The position numbers and the translations under genes are program-made. Positions 17,131-26,136 of a stretch of DNA of 64,000 nt are shown here, in pieces. The DNA is from an uncultured Parvularculaceae bacterium (lineage in GTDB: Bacteria; Pseudomonadota; Alphaproteobacteria; Caulobacterales; Parvularculaceae). Below the pieces are notes generated by a model. It saw only the letters and a program-made list of their open reading frames with translations. It did no database searches and had not been told where the DNA came from. Within the stretch, counting starts at the first letter, position 1; every line of letters begins with the position of its first letter. The stretch lies in assembly GCA_947259375.1 (NCBI GenBank), contig CAMYLZ010000019.1, positions 18,851 through 82,850 of the forward strand. The letters are read 5' to 3'.

Positions 17131-18464
17131 TTCTCCACGCTTTTTTCAACTCGCCCGTCGCTCATGACAAAGCGAACGTCCAGCACCGTATCGATATTGG
17201 TTAGCGGATTCTCCGTCAGCGCAATTAAATCCGCTTCTTTTCCTTGCTCTATGCTGCCCGTGCGATCATCGATCTGAAACGCCCTCGCCGCATTGATCGT
17301 CGCGGCAGTCAAAGCCGTTCTGGCGGGAATACCTCGCCTCACATATGCGACTATTTCATGTGCGTTTTCGCCGTGAGGAAAGACCCCGGCATCAGAGCCA
17401 AGGATCAATATCGCTCCGGCCTCATATCCAGCAAGGGCGGGCGGTTCTTCCTGCTTTAAGGCAAAGAGTTCTTCCAGCACGGGCCGCGGCAGCCACCCCA
17501 TGCTGCCCTCTTCCAGGGTAGCGGGCGTATCTCCCACAGCCGCATCGAGCGCATAAATGTGCGGTGAGAAAAACCCGTTATGTTTTTTCAACAGGTCAAA
17601 GGTCTCATTGTCAGGAAAGGTCACGGTGTCGACAATCGCGAAACCAGCCTCAATCGCGGCGTTAACACCGCGCGCACTTGCACGATTATTGCCGCCATCC
17701 GAAATAACCACCCGGTTCAATGATTTCGCGGCTGCTGCGATCGCCGTCATTTCGTCGTTTGCAAATGTTTGTGCGGGAGAATTCGCCGAAAGCAGACTGC
17801 CCGTGGTGTACACATTGATGAAATCTGCGCCGCGAAACACTTGTTCGCGTACGGTAAAACGACACTCATCCGGACTATCGCACACCGCTTCCGGACCGGC
17901 GACGGTCTCTACCTCATCGCGCAGGCGGCCCGTTCGAGAAAAACCCGTCATGGAAACAGGACTTCCCGCCGCCATAATCTCCGGGCCTGAGATGACTCCG
18001 GCCTGTATGCTGTCTCGCACCGCATAGACAGCAATCTCGTGAACACGCCTGCCATTTCCCAGATCCATCACCGTAGTGAAGCCGGCGTCGAGGGCTTTTT
18101 TCGCATTTACAGCCCCGCGAATGGTCATATCCGCCGCATTTACCCCCACAACCTCGCCAGCGCCGCCGCGTTCATTGGATGTGGTCAAATGAACATGCGT
18201 GTCGATGAAGCCCGGCAATATATAATAGTCCGAAAGATCAAAAACTTCCGCCGTTGCCGCTCCAATATCGGCAGGCGTCAAATACCCATCATCGACGGAA
18301 GAAATGTATTTACCGCGAATGACGATTGTTTTTTCGCTCAAAATCATACCGTCGCTCGTCAATAGAGAGCCGGCGTGAATGATCCTGGTCTTGCCTTGCG
18401 CATTCGCAGACGCGAACACCAAAGCAGAAAACGCCAAAATACCGGCAAACACTTTTTCAATCAT
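17127..18464 (-). CDS. Exported amidohydrolase 1 with incomplete metal site
   Basis: A 445-residue amidohydrolase of the imidazolonepropionase/Xaa-Pro-dipeptidase-like group. It has a signal peptide at 1-22 (ending ANAQ), the strand-1 pair H90-V-H92 in PGFIDTHVHL, AGFTTVMDLG, and strand-8 Asp357 in LGSDAG. The usual strand-4 Lys is Asn216 (ADFINVY), the strand-5 His is Ser254 (VVISDGG) and the strand-6 His is Thr279. Relatives normally have FIKV, HAHG and EHGTF at these places. A binuclear site therefore looks unlikely; one metal bound by HxH and Asp, or loss of activity, is possible. It overlaps the S9 peptidase stop by 4 bases (ATGA). Likely periplasmic and linked to peptide processing. Confidence 0.85.
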   Translation of the reverse strand: MIEKVFAGILAFSALVFASANAQGKTRIIHAGSLLTSDGMILSEKTIVIRGKYISSVDDGYLTPADIGAATAEVFDLSDYYILPGFIDTHVHLTTSNERGGAGEVVGVNAADMTIRGAVNAKKALDAGFTTVMDLGNGRRVHEIAVYAVRDSIQAGVISGPEIMAAGSPVSMTGFSRTGRLRDEVETVAGPEAVCDSPDECRFTVREQVFRGADFINVYTTGSLLSANSPAQTFANDEMTAIAAAAKSLNRVVISDGGNNRASARGVNAAIEAGFAIVDTVTFPDNETFDLLKKHNGFFSPHIYALDAAVGDTPATLEEGSMGWLPRPVLEELFALKQEEPPALAGYEAGAILILGSDAGVFPHGENAHEIVAYVRRGIPARTALTAATINAARAFQIDDRTGSIEQGKEADLIALTENPLTNIDTVLDVRFVMSDGRVEKSVEN

Positions 18465-20644
18465 TCATCTTCTCGCACATGTTCTTTTTGCGTGAGGTGC
18501 AAATCCCACCACCGAAAAGTTTGCTCATAGTAATCTTTGAAATTGCTCCGGCTTCCTCGAACAATACTATGATCTGCCTCCGGATAAATCCGCATCTCAA
18601 CTTTGCGCCCCATCCGGCGCAACGCCTGATAGGTCCATATACCCTGCTCGACCGGCACCTGCATGTCGTTTTCGCCATGCAAGATTAGCAACGGCGCCGT
18701 CATTTCATCAGCAAACCAGAATGGCGAGTTTGCATCATAGTCCTGTTTGCTATGAAAGGGCGTTTTTCCCATCATTAAAAATTCAAGAAGGTCCGCGTCT
18801 CTATCCTTTCCAGTCGCCCAACTCATGGAGAGCTCCGACGGCGGGGCGCGCAATACCGCAGCATCCAGCACATTTGTTTTACCGAGCAAAACCAGACCAG
18901 CATATCCGCCAAGGCTGCCGCCTAAAAAACCAACCCTGCCCTTTATATCTGCATGCTGTTTCGCCGCCGCTATCGCCGGCGGCGCCGATGCGACATAAGC
19001 ATCATACAATCGTCCCCGTTCAACATATATATCCGGCGCCAGATACGCATAGCCGCACGCGACATGAAGTTGCGCGGCCGCGTCAAAACGATCGACCCCA
19101 TTTGTTTTGCGGCCATATGCCGTAACGACTAAAGGCGTGTCTGTCTTTTTGTTCCGTTTTTTCGGCGCGTATAGCAGAGCTTTGCGCAGCTCGCCTTTTG
19201 AGGTCTCATATTCGATAATCACCGGCTTGACCGAGGTATCCAGCGCCGCGTTACGAACTGGCGTATCTAGAAATTCAATTGCCCCGGTTTCGACGTCGAT
19301 TTCGATAAGCGTCTCAAAATGGACGGCCCCGCCTGCGCGCGCAAGAACACGCGCGCCATTCGGCGTCAGTATGAAGTCTTGTATTGAAAAACCATCGACT
19401 GGAACCAGCCGACGCCGATTGTCGCTTTGGTCAACAATCAAAAGTGCCTCTGTCAGGGTCTCCAGAGAGCGAACTTGCGCAGCTACCTTGCCTTTGGCTT
19501 TTGACCAGCGAACGGAAAGAACCTCAAATCCGTCCCGATGATCGAGGACCCGGCGGCGCGCGCCGCTCGAAATATCCATAATGTAAAGACTATGCGTGCC
19601 AGGCGGCGCATTCAAATAATCGCTTGAGGGAGCCCCCGTCTCGACCGGATCTTTCGGCGTGCCCCAATAGGCGATCCCAGCCCCGGCCGCTTCCACGCCG
19701 CGCACCGTCACGTCTGTTATTTCTTGACGCTCTCTGGCGCTTGCGCGCGCCATATCAAACGTCAAAAAGCTATTGCCTTGCTGAAACAGGCCAATCTCAT
19801 CGGAAATCCAGGATATGAAATCAGCATCCGCCGGAGGGTTGATCCGCGACGTTGCAGCCCCCTCCGGGTCAAACAGATGCATCCGGCGCGGCCGAAAAAA
19901 GGCATCGCCGATATATTTTCCGGACGCTGTCAAATCCGCTGCTGCATAATATATGCGCTTACCATCCGGGCTTAATTGAATATCGCGTAGCGCCTCAGAC
20001 GCGCCCACAACGCGTGTTTCACCGGTTTTGACATCCAGGACCGACAATCGGCGAAGCATATCGTCCCGATAATGATGGTCCAGCTGGTTTTCGCCAGACG
20101 CATAGCCTAATGTAAAAGGACGCTGCTCATTCTCAGCTGTCTTAACGCTATCTGACGCTGTGAAAATTACTTGGGAACTGTCCGGCATCCAGATCGGCGA
20201 AAAATGGCGCGCCTTCAACTGCGCGACATCGCCTGGAGCGGCAATACGCAATCGCTCTGTCAGTCCACCCTCGTCATATTGGGCGATGACCAGTTGTCGC
20301 CCAGGGCCCAGCCCGTCGAAATAGGCGAGCATGGAGCCGTCTGGCGACCAAACGGGATCATGGATGCCGCGCGCCTCGCCCATTTTCACCGATTGCTCGC
20401 CACGACGCAGCCACAATGAACCAGTCGGCTTGTGAGAACGCACCAGCGCATCATCGTCCCAACGCGTGGTTAGGAAAACAATCGCATCACCTTGAGGACG
20501 CAGATGCGGGCCCGATATCATGCGATCCGCGGAAAGAATGCTGTCAAGGCTTCGCGACAGGGTTTCGCAAGCCGCTTCAACATTCTTGACGGTCGCCAGC
20601 GCTACGAGCAACAAGGCCATGAAACGCAGAAACAGCCATGACAT
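18461..20644 (-). CDS. Secreted S9 prolyl-oligopeptidase family serine peptidase
   Basis: A 727-residue peptidase. A signal peptide covers about 1-24 (ending VEA). Residues 40-470 form a WD/PD40-like beta-propeller with repeats such as VWSPDGSMLAYF and LSPDGKRIYYAA. The C-terminal alpha/beta-hydrolase domain has nucleophile S577 in GGSLGGY, D660 in HGENDMQVP and H692 in EADHSIV, so the triad is intact. S9 enzymes cleave short peptides; some secreted relatives beside TBDRs open lasso peptides, but no lasso precursor or maturation gene was seen here. It lies 2 bases after amidohydrolase 2 and overlaps amidohydrolase 1 by 4 bases, a tight operon. Confidence 0.9.
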   Translation of the reverse strand: MSWLFLRFMALLLVALATVKNVEAACETLSRSLDSILSADRMISGPHLRPQGDAIVFLTTRWDDDALVRSHKPTGSLWLRRGEQSVKMGEARGIHDPVWSPDGSMLAYFDGLGPGRQLVIAQYDEGGLTERLRIAAPGDVAQLKARHFSPIWMPDSSQVIFTASDSVKTAENEQRPFTLGYASGENQLDHHYRDDMLRRLSVLDVKTGETRVVGASEALRDIQLSPDGKRIYYAAADLTASGKYIGDAFFRPRRMHLFDPEGAATSRINPPADADFISWISDEIGLFQQGNSFLTFDMARASARERQEITDVTVRGVEAAGAGIAYWGTPKDPVETGAPSSDYLNAPPGTHSLYIMDISSGARRRVLDHRDGFEVLSVRWSKAKGKVAAQVRSLETLTEALLIVDQSDNRRRLVPVDGFSIQDFILTPNGARVLARAGGAVHFETLIEIDVETGAIEFLDTPVRNAALDTSVKPVIIEYETSKGELRKALLYAPKKRNKKTDTPLVVTAYGRKTNGVDRFDAAAQLHVACGYAYLAPDIYVERGRLYDAYVASAPPAIAAAKQHADIKGRVGFLGGSLGGYAGLVLLGKTNVLDAAVLRAPPSELSMSWATGKDRDADLLEFLMMGKTPFHSKQDYDANSPFWFADEMTAPLLILHGENDMQVPVEQGIWTYQALRRMGRKVEMRIYPEADHSIVRGSRSNFKDYYEQTFRWWDLHLTQKEHVREDE

Positions 20645-20646
20645 TT

Positions 20647-22035
20647 CTAAGGCGACTCCTGGCGAATAATGACGCCGCCCTTCATAACGAACACCGGCGC
20701 TTTCAGTTGGGACACGTCATCAATTGGACTGCCGCGCACCGCGATAAGGTCCGCATATTTGCCGACCTCCAAAGAACCGACATCGCTTTTCCATCCAATC
20801 GCGTCTGCTGCATTTATAGTCGCCGTCTTAATCGCTTCAGCCGACGACATGCCGTGGTCGACCATCTCCTCAAACTGTAGCGCATTCATCCCATGAGGGC
20901 GCCAGCCTGCGTCCGTACCGAATGCAATTTTGACATTGCGAGCGAGCGCCATGCGAAAACTCTTCGTCATTCCTTCGTAGATCGCCAGGTTTTCTTCACG
21001 CCATTTGCGATCAAAGGGCAGATTCGGATCTTCCGCCATCTCCCTCACCGTTTGAGCCGCACCCAGCGTCGGGATATAGTAAGCGCCATTGCGCTTTATA
21101 ATGCGCAAGGCATCGTCATCTAAAAACGTTCCGTGCACAACCGCATCAAAATTCGCACGCATCGGCAATTCGATCGACGGCGTTGAAAACGCTGAAGCGG
21201 TCACTTTCCTTCCTAAGCGGTGAGCGGCTTCTCGTATTGCAACGAGTTCTTCGAAGTCGAACGTCGATTGCGTGTTTCGCGTTAAATCAATGGTTGTCGA
21301 AACTTTGATCGTATCTGCGCCGCGCGCGACCTCAGCGCGAACGGCGCGCTGGCAGTCTGACGGCCCGTTGCAAATTGCAGTGCTTGCAAAGAGCGGCTCG
21401 ATATCCTTGCGAAACGGCTTGCGCAGGCCGCCGCCAGTAGGCCGGATGATCTCACCCGCAACCTGCATGCGTGGGCCCGCGATCAATCCGTTGTTGATCG
21501 CGTCGCGGACAGCGAACACCGACTCGCCGTCATGGCCCATATCGCGAATGGTGGTGAAGCCGGCATACAAGGTTCGTTCCGCATGCACCATAGCGCGCAC
21601 GGTAAGGTCGCCTTCACTCCATTGCGTCAGGCGTTCTGTGCGCGACGCCATTCCTCTTTGACTTTGAATGTGGGTTTGCACATCGATCAAGCCAGGTAAT
21701 ACAAAACAACAGCCAAGATCAACGATGTCCGATGCATTGAGGCCGAACTGCTCCAGCGCGGGCGCCCCATCATCGTCCGATGCTGAAAAGTCAGGAACGA
21801 TTTGCGCTATTCGCTCTTCCTCAATGATGAACAGAACATTGCGCTGAACGTCCTCACCCGCGATCAGAAGAGCCTCGCCGGCGAACAAAGCTTTTACATT
21901 GCGCGCTGACGAATTGATGGTCGGCCCATCCGCCGCCAGCGCGGACGCACACCAACCAACCCCGACAAGATTTATCAAGGCGAGACGGAACCCTTTCCCG
22001 ATCAGGCACGATAAAAAAGTATGAATTCTCGCCAC
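20647..22035 (-). CDS. Exported amidohydrolase 2 with incomplete metal site
   Basis: A 462-residue paralogue of amidohydrolase 1. The N-terminus has a long hydrophobic segment ending CASALAADG, a likely signal peptide. The usual strand-1 HxH is Q120-T-H122 (GLIDVQTHIQ); the CAA codon for Gln is clear in the DNA. The strand-5 HAH is SAF (Ser281). Strand-4 Lys244 (TIKVST), strand-6 His301 (VVHGTF) and strand-8 Asp375 (FGTDAG) are kept. The losses are thus nearly complementary to those of its neighbour, apart from the shared loss of the strand-5 His. The start is GTG at 22035 with AGGGG six bases upstream. It is the first gene of the peptidase run, separated by about 290 bp from the TBDR gene upstream on the same strand. 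Confidence 0.85.
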   Translation of the reverse strand: MARIHTFLSCLIGKGFRLALINLVGVGWCASALAADGPTINSSARNVKALFAGEALLIAGEDVQRNVLFIIEEERIAQIVPDFSASDDDGAPALEQFGLNASDIVDLGCCFVLPGLIDVQTHIQSQRGMASRTERLTQWSEGDLTVRAMVHAERTLYAGFTTIRDMGHDGESVFAVRDAINNGLIAGPRMQVAGEIIRPTGGGLRKPFRKDIEPLFASTAICNGPSDCQRAVRAEVARGADTIKVSTTIDLTRNTQSTFDFEELVAIREAAHRLGRKVTASAFSTPSIELPMRANFDAVVHGTFLDDDALRIIKRNGAYYIPTLGAAQTVREMAEDPNLPFDRKWREENLAIYEGMTKSFRMALARNVKIAFGTDAGWRPHGMNALQFEEMVDHGMSSAEAIKTATINAADAIGWKSDVGSLEVGKYADLIAVRGSPIDDVSQLKAPVFVMKGGVIIRQESP

Positions 22036-22286
22036 TGACGCCCCTTTAACACCTTACCGCATTAAAAAACCAAAACCGCCGCGGTGATTAAAATCGCAAA
22101 TGTGCGGCATGGAACAAAACTTTCCATTGGCGCTTAACGAACACAATTTCCACCAGTCCGGCCGAGCGCTTCTCCGCGCCCTCAGGTATCTGCCCCGATG
22201 AACCGGGCCCATGCTCGCGCACTGTCCCGGGCAATAGTAGAATAACACTCAGCTGCGACCGGACCAACCGCCTCGCCGCCTTTGAT

Positions 22287-22313
22287 AAGCGCGTCGGATT
22301 GACCGACGCGCTT
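22287..22313 (-). terminator. Hairpin terminator after TBDR 2
   Basis: A perfect inverted repeat with 11-bp arms (22287-22297 and 22303-22313) and a 5-nt loop, 16 bases after the stop of the 22329-24641 receptor gene. The minus-strand continuation has only short T stretches. The rest of the 22036-22286 gap holds no convincing gene. Confidence 0.6.
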
Positions 22314-22328
22314 TTCTCAAAAGGGTAA

Positions 22329-24641
22329 TTAGAAATTATATCCTGCGCGAACACCCAACGTCCTCGGCCGGGCCGTGAAGAACGCCAAGATATTCGTCAC
22401 TTCATTGATCGCGTCATTTTGCGTGCGTTTATCAAACGCATTCTCGACAAATCCTTCAAGGGTCCACCGTTCATGTTCAATTGCGACCCTGAAATCGACG
22501 ATCGAATAAGATTCCAGCGACACATTGAACGGATCGCGGTTGCCCGCAATACGCGTGTTTGACCCGTCGGAATATTCGTAATCAATGCGTGCTCGCGCGT
22601 CGATGTCATTTACGAGCGGCCACGTATACTGTACCGACGCGCTCCCCGTCCAGTTCGGCACATTGTTGATTTTGTCTCCGTCGCGGCCTTCTGAAGGCGA
22701 TGGCGGAAAATTCAGCGGCGGCGCATTTTCGGTCAGACGCGCATTGGCCCAGCCGAGGGCGCCGGTGAATTCCAGACCTGACACCGGCTCGGCGAAAATT
22801 TCGAGCTCCAAACCGTCAACACGCGCCTTGCCGGCATTGGTGAAAAATTCGATACCGCCGACTTCGCTCACGGTCTCAAGCTGTATGTCCGACCAGAGTA
22901 GCGAATAGAATGTGGCGTTCACATTCAGGCGGTTTTCGAAAAAGCTCGTCTTCGTCCCACCCTCAAAATTCCACAAGGTGTCAGACCCGAAAGTCTCTGG
23001 AATGTCGAAAAGGTCGCCAAACGCATTCAAATTTAACCCGCCCCGGCGAAAGCCCTGCGAAGCGGTCGCGTAGACCATTATCTCATCGGTCAGATCATAC
23101 GATGTATTGAATTTCAAAATGAAACTGTCGTCACCACCTGATTTTGTCGGATTTGGACCGGTCGGCGGACCGAAGAACGGCACCACCGCATTTTCGTCTG
23201 TAACAAAATTGAAATCCGCATACCGAGCACCGACGGTCAAATTCCACCTATCCGACAGATCATAACTGATCTCTCCAAATAGCGCGACCTCGTCAAATTC
23301 GCGATCACGGACCACTGACAGGATTGACGGGCTTGCTTCATTAATCTCGCCATCACTGCCGACGGTGAAAACATTTGACGCGGAATCAAGACGCTCTTGC
23401 TGATAGAACGCCCCGGTCAAAATCTGGAAAGGCCCTTCAAAATCGGAATTGAAGCGGACTTCACTCGACCAGACCCGCCTGTCTTCCGGGAAGGAAGACA
23501 CAGCCTTTATCGGCACGCCGAAGAAGACAAGAATTGGCGTTGAATCGAAGTTAAACTCAATTTCGCGACCATAATAATTGGTCGTTGCGACAAGCGAGCC
23601 AAACCCCAAGTCGATTTCACCGGTGAGCGAGTAGATCCGAGCATCATCGCTACGGCTATTCACCGTGAAATCGCTGTTTTGCAAATCATCCGTAATGGAA
23701 AACGGCGCCTCGCCCGGGAAGAGCAAAGCGTCATCCCCTGCGCGATTAAAGCGCGAGCTATCGCCAATTTCCTGGTTTTGCAACATGACCATGCCGGTGA
23801 TGGAAAGTGCGTCATTCGGCTGAAATGACAAAGTTGCTCGAAAACCCGATGTCTCTTCATCGTTGATGTTTTCATTGCCCAGACGAATATTATCAATGTA
23901 GCCGCCGTTATCGACGTGCCAGCCCGCAACGCGCAGCCCCAGGACATCGGTGACGAGAGGTAAATTGACATACCCGTTTACATCAAAATTGTCGCCGCCG
24001 AAGCGCGTGGATCCGTAACCGGCCTGCACGCTGCCGGATATCTCATCCAGAACCGGCGCAGCGGGGATTATTCGTATCGTCCCGCCTAGAGCGCTGGCGC
24101 CATACAGCGTGCCTTGCGGCCCGCGCAAAATTTCAATGCGCTCAAGATCGATGAGTTTGAAATCGACGTTTCTTCCCCCGCCTTCCCCATCATTGAACGC
24201 GGTGATGTTGGCCTCTCCAAAATACACTGCCGTGGTAGCCGCACCTGTTGAAACCAATCCTCTCGTGACGATTGTTTTCTCCCCTGGACCGAGATCCCGG
24301 AAGGAAACGCCCGGCACTTGCCGGACCCAATCTTCAAATTGAACAATATTTGCGTCTCGCAGATTTTCTCCGGTCAACGCGCGAATGCTCGTCGGCACAT
24401 CCTGAATATCTTCCGCACCGCGCTTGCTAGCGGTTACGACAATTCTGTCGCCATATGATTCCCCCCCGGCATTTTCCTGAGCGAAGACCGGTGCTCCTGA
24501 CAAAAGAGCCAGATACGAAACTGTTGCACCGAGCATTTTTTTTGAGCGCTTCAAGCCGACAAAGGCGCGACGCGCCGGTTCATGATGCTTTTCCAAACTA
24601 CATACCTCACTATTGCACATTACGCGTCCCCAGCGTCGCAT
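22329..24641 (-). CDS. TonB-dependent receptor 2 (peptide locus)
   Basis: A 770-residue outer-membrane receptor. The ATG at 24641 has GGGAGG eight bases upstream. The unusually long N-terminus (about 35 residues before the hydrophobic core) ends in a signal-peptide site around GAPVFAQEN. A TonB box-like DRIVVTASKR, plug motifs VPTSIRALTGENLRD, ILRGPQGTLYGASALGG, and a beta-barrel ending GVRAGYNF follow. Compared with TBDR 1 it is shorter and of a different subfamily. It stands 290 bp upstream of the amidohydrolase-S9-amidohydrolase-sulfotransferase run on the same strand. Inferred ligand: a peptide or peptide-like compound processed by those enzymes. No FecI/FecR regulator is nearby. Confidence 0.92.
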   Translation of the reverse strand: MRRWGRVMCNSEVCSLEKHHEPARRAFVGLKRSKKMLGATVSYLALLSGAPVFAQENAGGESYGDRIVVTASKRGAEDIQDVPTSIRALTGENLRDANIVQFEDWVRQVPGVSFRDLGPGEKTIVTRGLVSTGAATTAVYFGEANITAFNDGEGGGRNVDFKLIDLERIEILRGPQGTLYGASALGGTIRIIPAAPVLDEISGSVQAGYGSTRFGGDNFDVNGYVNLPLVTDVLGLRVAGWHVDNGGYIDNIRLGNENINDEETSGFRATLSFQPNDALSITGMVMLQNQEIGDSSRFNRAGDDALLFPGEAPFSITDDLQNSDFTVNSRSDDARIYSLTGEIDLGFGSLVATTNYYGREIEFNFDSTPILVFFGVPIKAVSSFPEDRRVWSSEVRFNSDFEGPFQILTGAFYQQERLDSASNVFTVGSDGEINEASPSILSVVRDREFDEVALFGEISYDLSDRWNLTVGARYADFNFVTDENAVVPFFGPPTGPNPTKSGGDDSFILKFNTSYDLTDEIMVYATASQGFRRGGLNLNAFGDLFDIPETFGSDTLWNFEGGTKTSFFENRLNVNATFYSLLWSDIQLETVSEVGGIEFFTNAGKARVDGLELEIFAEPVSGLEFTGALGWANARLTENAPPLNFPPSPSEGRDGDKINNVPNWTGSASVQYTWPLVNDIDARARIDYEYSDGSNTRIAGNRDPFNVSLESYSIVDFRVAIEHERWTLEGFVENAFDKRTQNDAINEVTNILAFFTARPRTLGVRAGYNF

Positions 24642-24664
24642 TGCGCGCGCCTCCCGATCATAAA

Positions 24665-24690
24665 ATTATATACATTTACATATTTCGCAA
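24665..24690 (-). promoter_or_regulatory. AT-rich promoter of TBDR 2
   Basis: On the minus strand a perfect TATAAT (24665-24670) lies 23 bases before the ATG, inside a strikingly AT-rich patch. A TTGCGA at 24685-24690 is a poor -35 partner with only 14 bp between, so the -35 assignment is open. Confidence 0.4.
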
Positions 24691-25390
24691 GTTTTTTCTG
24701 CGCTAGCAATCTGTATTGGTACGGAAAATGTCCGAATTGACACCGCTGCATTCGCAAGAAAAAACACCAGGCGGAAGGCCCTTGTTCAATCGCTGACGGT
24801 TGCGGCGAAGCTGAAGGCAGGAAATGAACACCGGCCCTCCGATCATGTCGGGCGGCGATGCAGCGCGGACCATCAGCCGCTCAATCGTGGAGCTGGCGCG
24901 TTGTGAATGTGGCGCAGGAACAAGGAGACGCACGCTTGATTGCGACGGCGCTCCCGTGGCATGGTGGTTGCGGCAGCGTCAACCCTAAGGTCGATCCGGA
25001 TACGCCCCAACTTGCAGTCTGATCTTCAGAGGCGGCTTTGCGGTCTTTAGCTGAACCCTTGCGGCCAGTGATGTCCAGCGCAACCTGCAACAATTTCTTT
25101 CGTCGCGCCGATTTTGGCCATTTGACCCACCCCACGAAAATTTCCTTGTCGAGGGTTGAAGTTTTCTGCTGCAAAATTCACAGCCGGGCATCGAGCGGAA
25201 GCAAAAGGACTTCGCAAAACCTGCAGATGCGCAAGCGCGTTGATCGTCACCACTCCCGATTACGCCGGTGACCGAAAGTATCCCAGGGTTTGCATTCAAT
25301 GTAACCGCAGATCCGGCTTTAAAGATCCGTTTCAGCATCGCAAAACAATCTTATTGATTGGCTTGGTGCGGCTGCGCCAGAAACCAGACT
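24691..25390 (+). other. Gene-poor stretch upstream of tRNA-Ser repeat
   Basis: About 700 bp with no frame that I can recognise as a protein. The reading frames on both strands are short and of odd composition. One 54-codon frame (plus, from 24824) has a poor ribosome site. The stretch may be decayed remains of a mobile element that used the nearby tRNA-Ser as its target, because it ends at a copy of the tRNA 3' end. No transposase or integrase motif was found. Confidence 0.4.
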
Positions 25391-25428
25391 GAAAGTAGTT
25401 CTGGCGGACAGAGAGGGGTCTGAACCCC
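25391..25428 (-). repeat. Partial copy of tRNA-Ser 3' end (possible att-site relic)
   Basis: About 38 bp resembling 25506-25543, which covers the CCA end, acceptor 3' strand and T-arm of tRNA-Ser plus a few flanking bases. The offset is 115 bp. The core ctggcggacagagaggg is identical, and the T-loop region is altered but keeps pairing. A 3' tRNA fragment repeat is what site-specific integration or a partial tandem duplication leaves behind. Confidence 0.6.
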
Positions 25429-25515
25429 CGCGCGCCTCCGGCGCGCAATTCTAAAAACGAGAGTTCGGACAAGCTTTCTCGCGGATGCGTCCGTTCTTGT
25501 CTTGGAAAGAAACTC

Positions 25516-25605
25516 TGGCGGACAGAGAGGGATTCGAACCCTCGAGACGGTTGCCCGCCTACACGCGTTCCAGGCGTGCGCCTTCGACCACTCGGCCACC
25601 TGTCC
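25516..25605 (-). tRNA. tRNA-Ser(GGA)
   Basis: A 90-nt class-II tRNA. The 7-bp acceptor stem starts GGACAGG (last pair G-U), the anticodon loop is CTGGAAC (GGA, reads UCC/UCU), a long variable arm follows, and the T-arm has GGTTCGAATCC. The CCA end is encoded at 25516-25518. Its 3' end is partly duplicated at 25391-25428. Confidence 0.95.
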
Positions 25606-25808
25606 GGTCAAAAGAGGGCCGGGAATACCAAGGCGCCCGCCCGCGCGCAAGACTTAAATCCCCGGCGCGCATCAGAGGCCGCACCGCCGCGCCGGGCGGC
25701 GCATATTTGCCGGCCGCCCAGATGATCGCCCCTGAGGGTTGGCGCCGCGCCCGCTCGCGGGTTATCCTCAAAAGACTGTTTTGCATTAACCATTTGAGGG
25801 GGCCAGCA

Positions 25809-26081
25809 ATGGCGGCGTTTCGGTTTTTTGCGTGGGTGTTGGTGGCGCTGGCCATCGCTTTGTTGGGTGCGGACGGCGTTTCCTCGCTGGAATCCGGTGA
25901 GCCGGTGATGCGGACGACGGAATCTGTGCTCGCCCTTATCGGCGTCAATGCCGGCGCCCTCGCCGACAATGCGCCGGGCGGCGTTTCACAGGCCATCAGC
26001 ACGATTATGGGCCTGCCGCTCTGGGGCGTCATCGGCGTTATCGGCGTCGTATTGACGCTGATTTTCCGCCCGATGGATTAA
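25809..26081 (+). CDS. Small two-helix membrane protein
   Basis: A 90-residue protein of unknown function. GAGGGGG lies just before the ATG at 25809. Residues 3-22 (FRFFAWVLVALAIALLG) and about 70-86 (GVIGVIGVVLTLIF) are hydrophobic, so both ends sit in the membrane with a roughly 45-residue polar loop between. A longer in-frame reading through the tRNA region from 25485 is not credible. It stands alone between tRNA-Ser and the convergent terC-like gene. I do not recognise the family. Confidence 0.7.
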   Translation: MAAFRFFAWVLVALAIALLGADGVSSLESGEPVMRTTESVLALIGVNAGALADNAPGGVSQAISTIMGLPLWGVIGVIGVVLTLIFRPMD

Positions 26082-26136
26082 TCAACGACAGCGTTCGCGC
26101 TTTTCAGGCATCGGGCCAGCGTTGCGCCGCCTTGCG

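Noticed and set aside
18461..20644. S9 peptidase as a lasso-peptide isopeptidase
   Set aside because: The context (TBDR nearby) is suggestive, but there is no lasso precursor, B or C protein gene in the window, and the propeller sequence did not look specifically like that subfamily.
25351..25650. 99-codon minus-strand frame with a repeated LCPPE segment
   Set aside because: It is translation of the tRNA-Ser gene and its partial copy, not a protein; the repeated segment is the duplicated tRNA 3' end.
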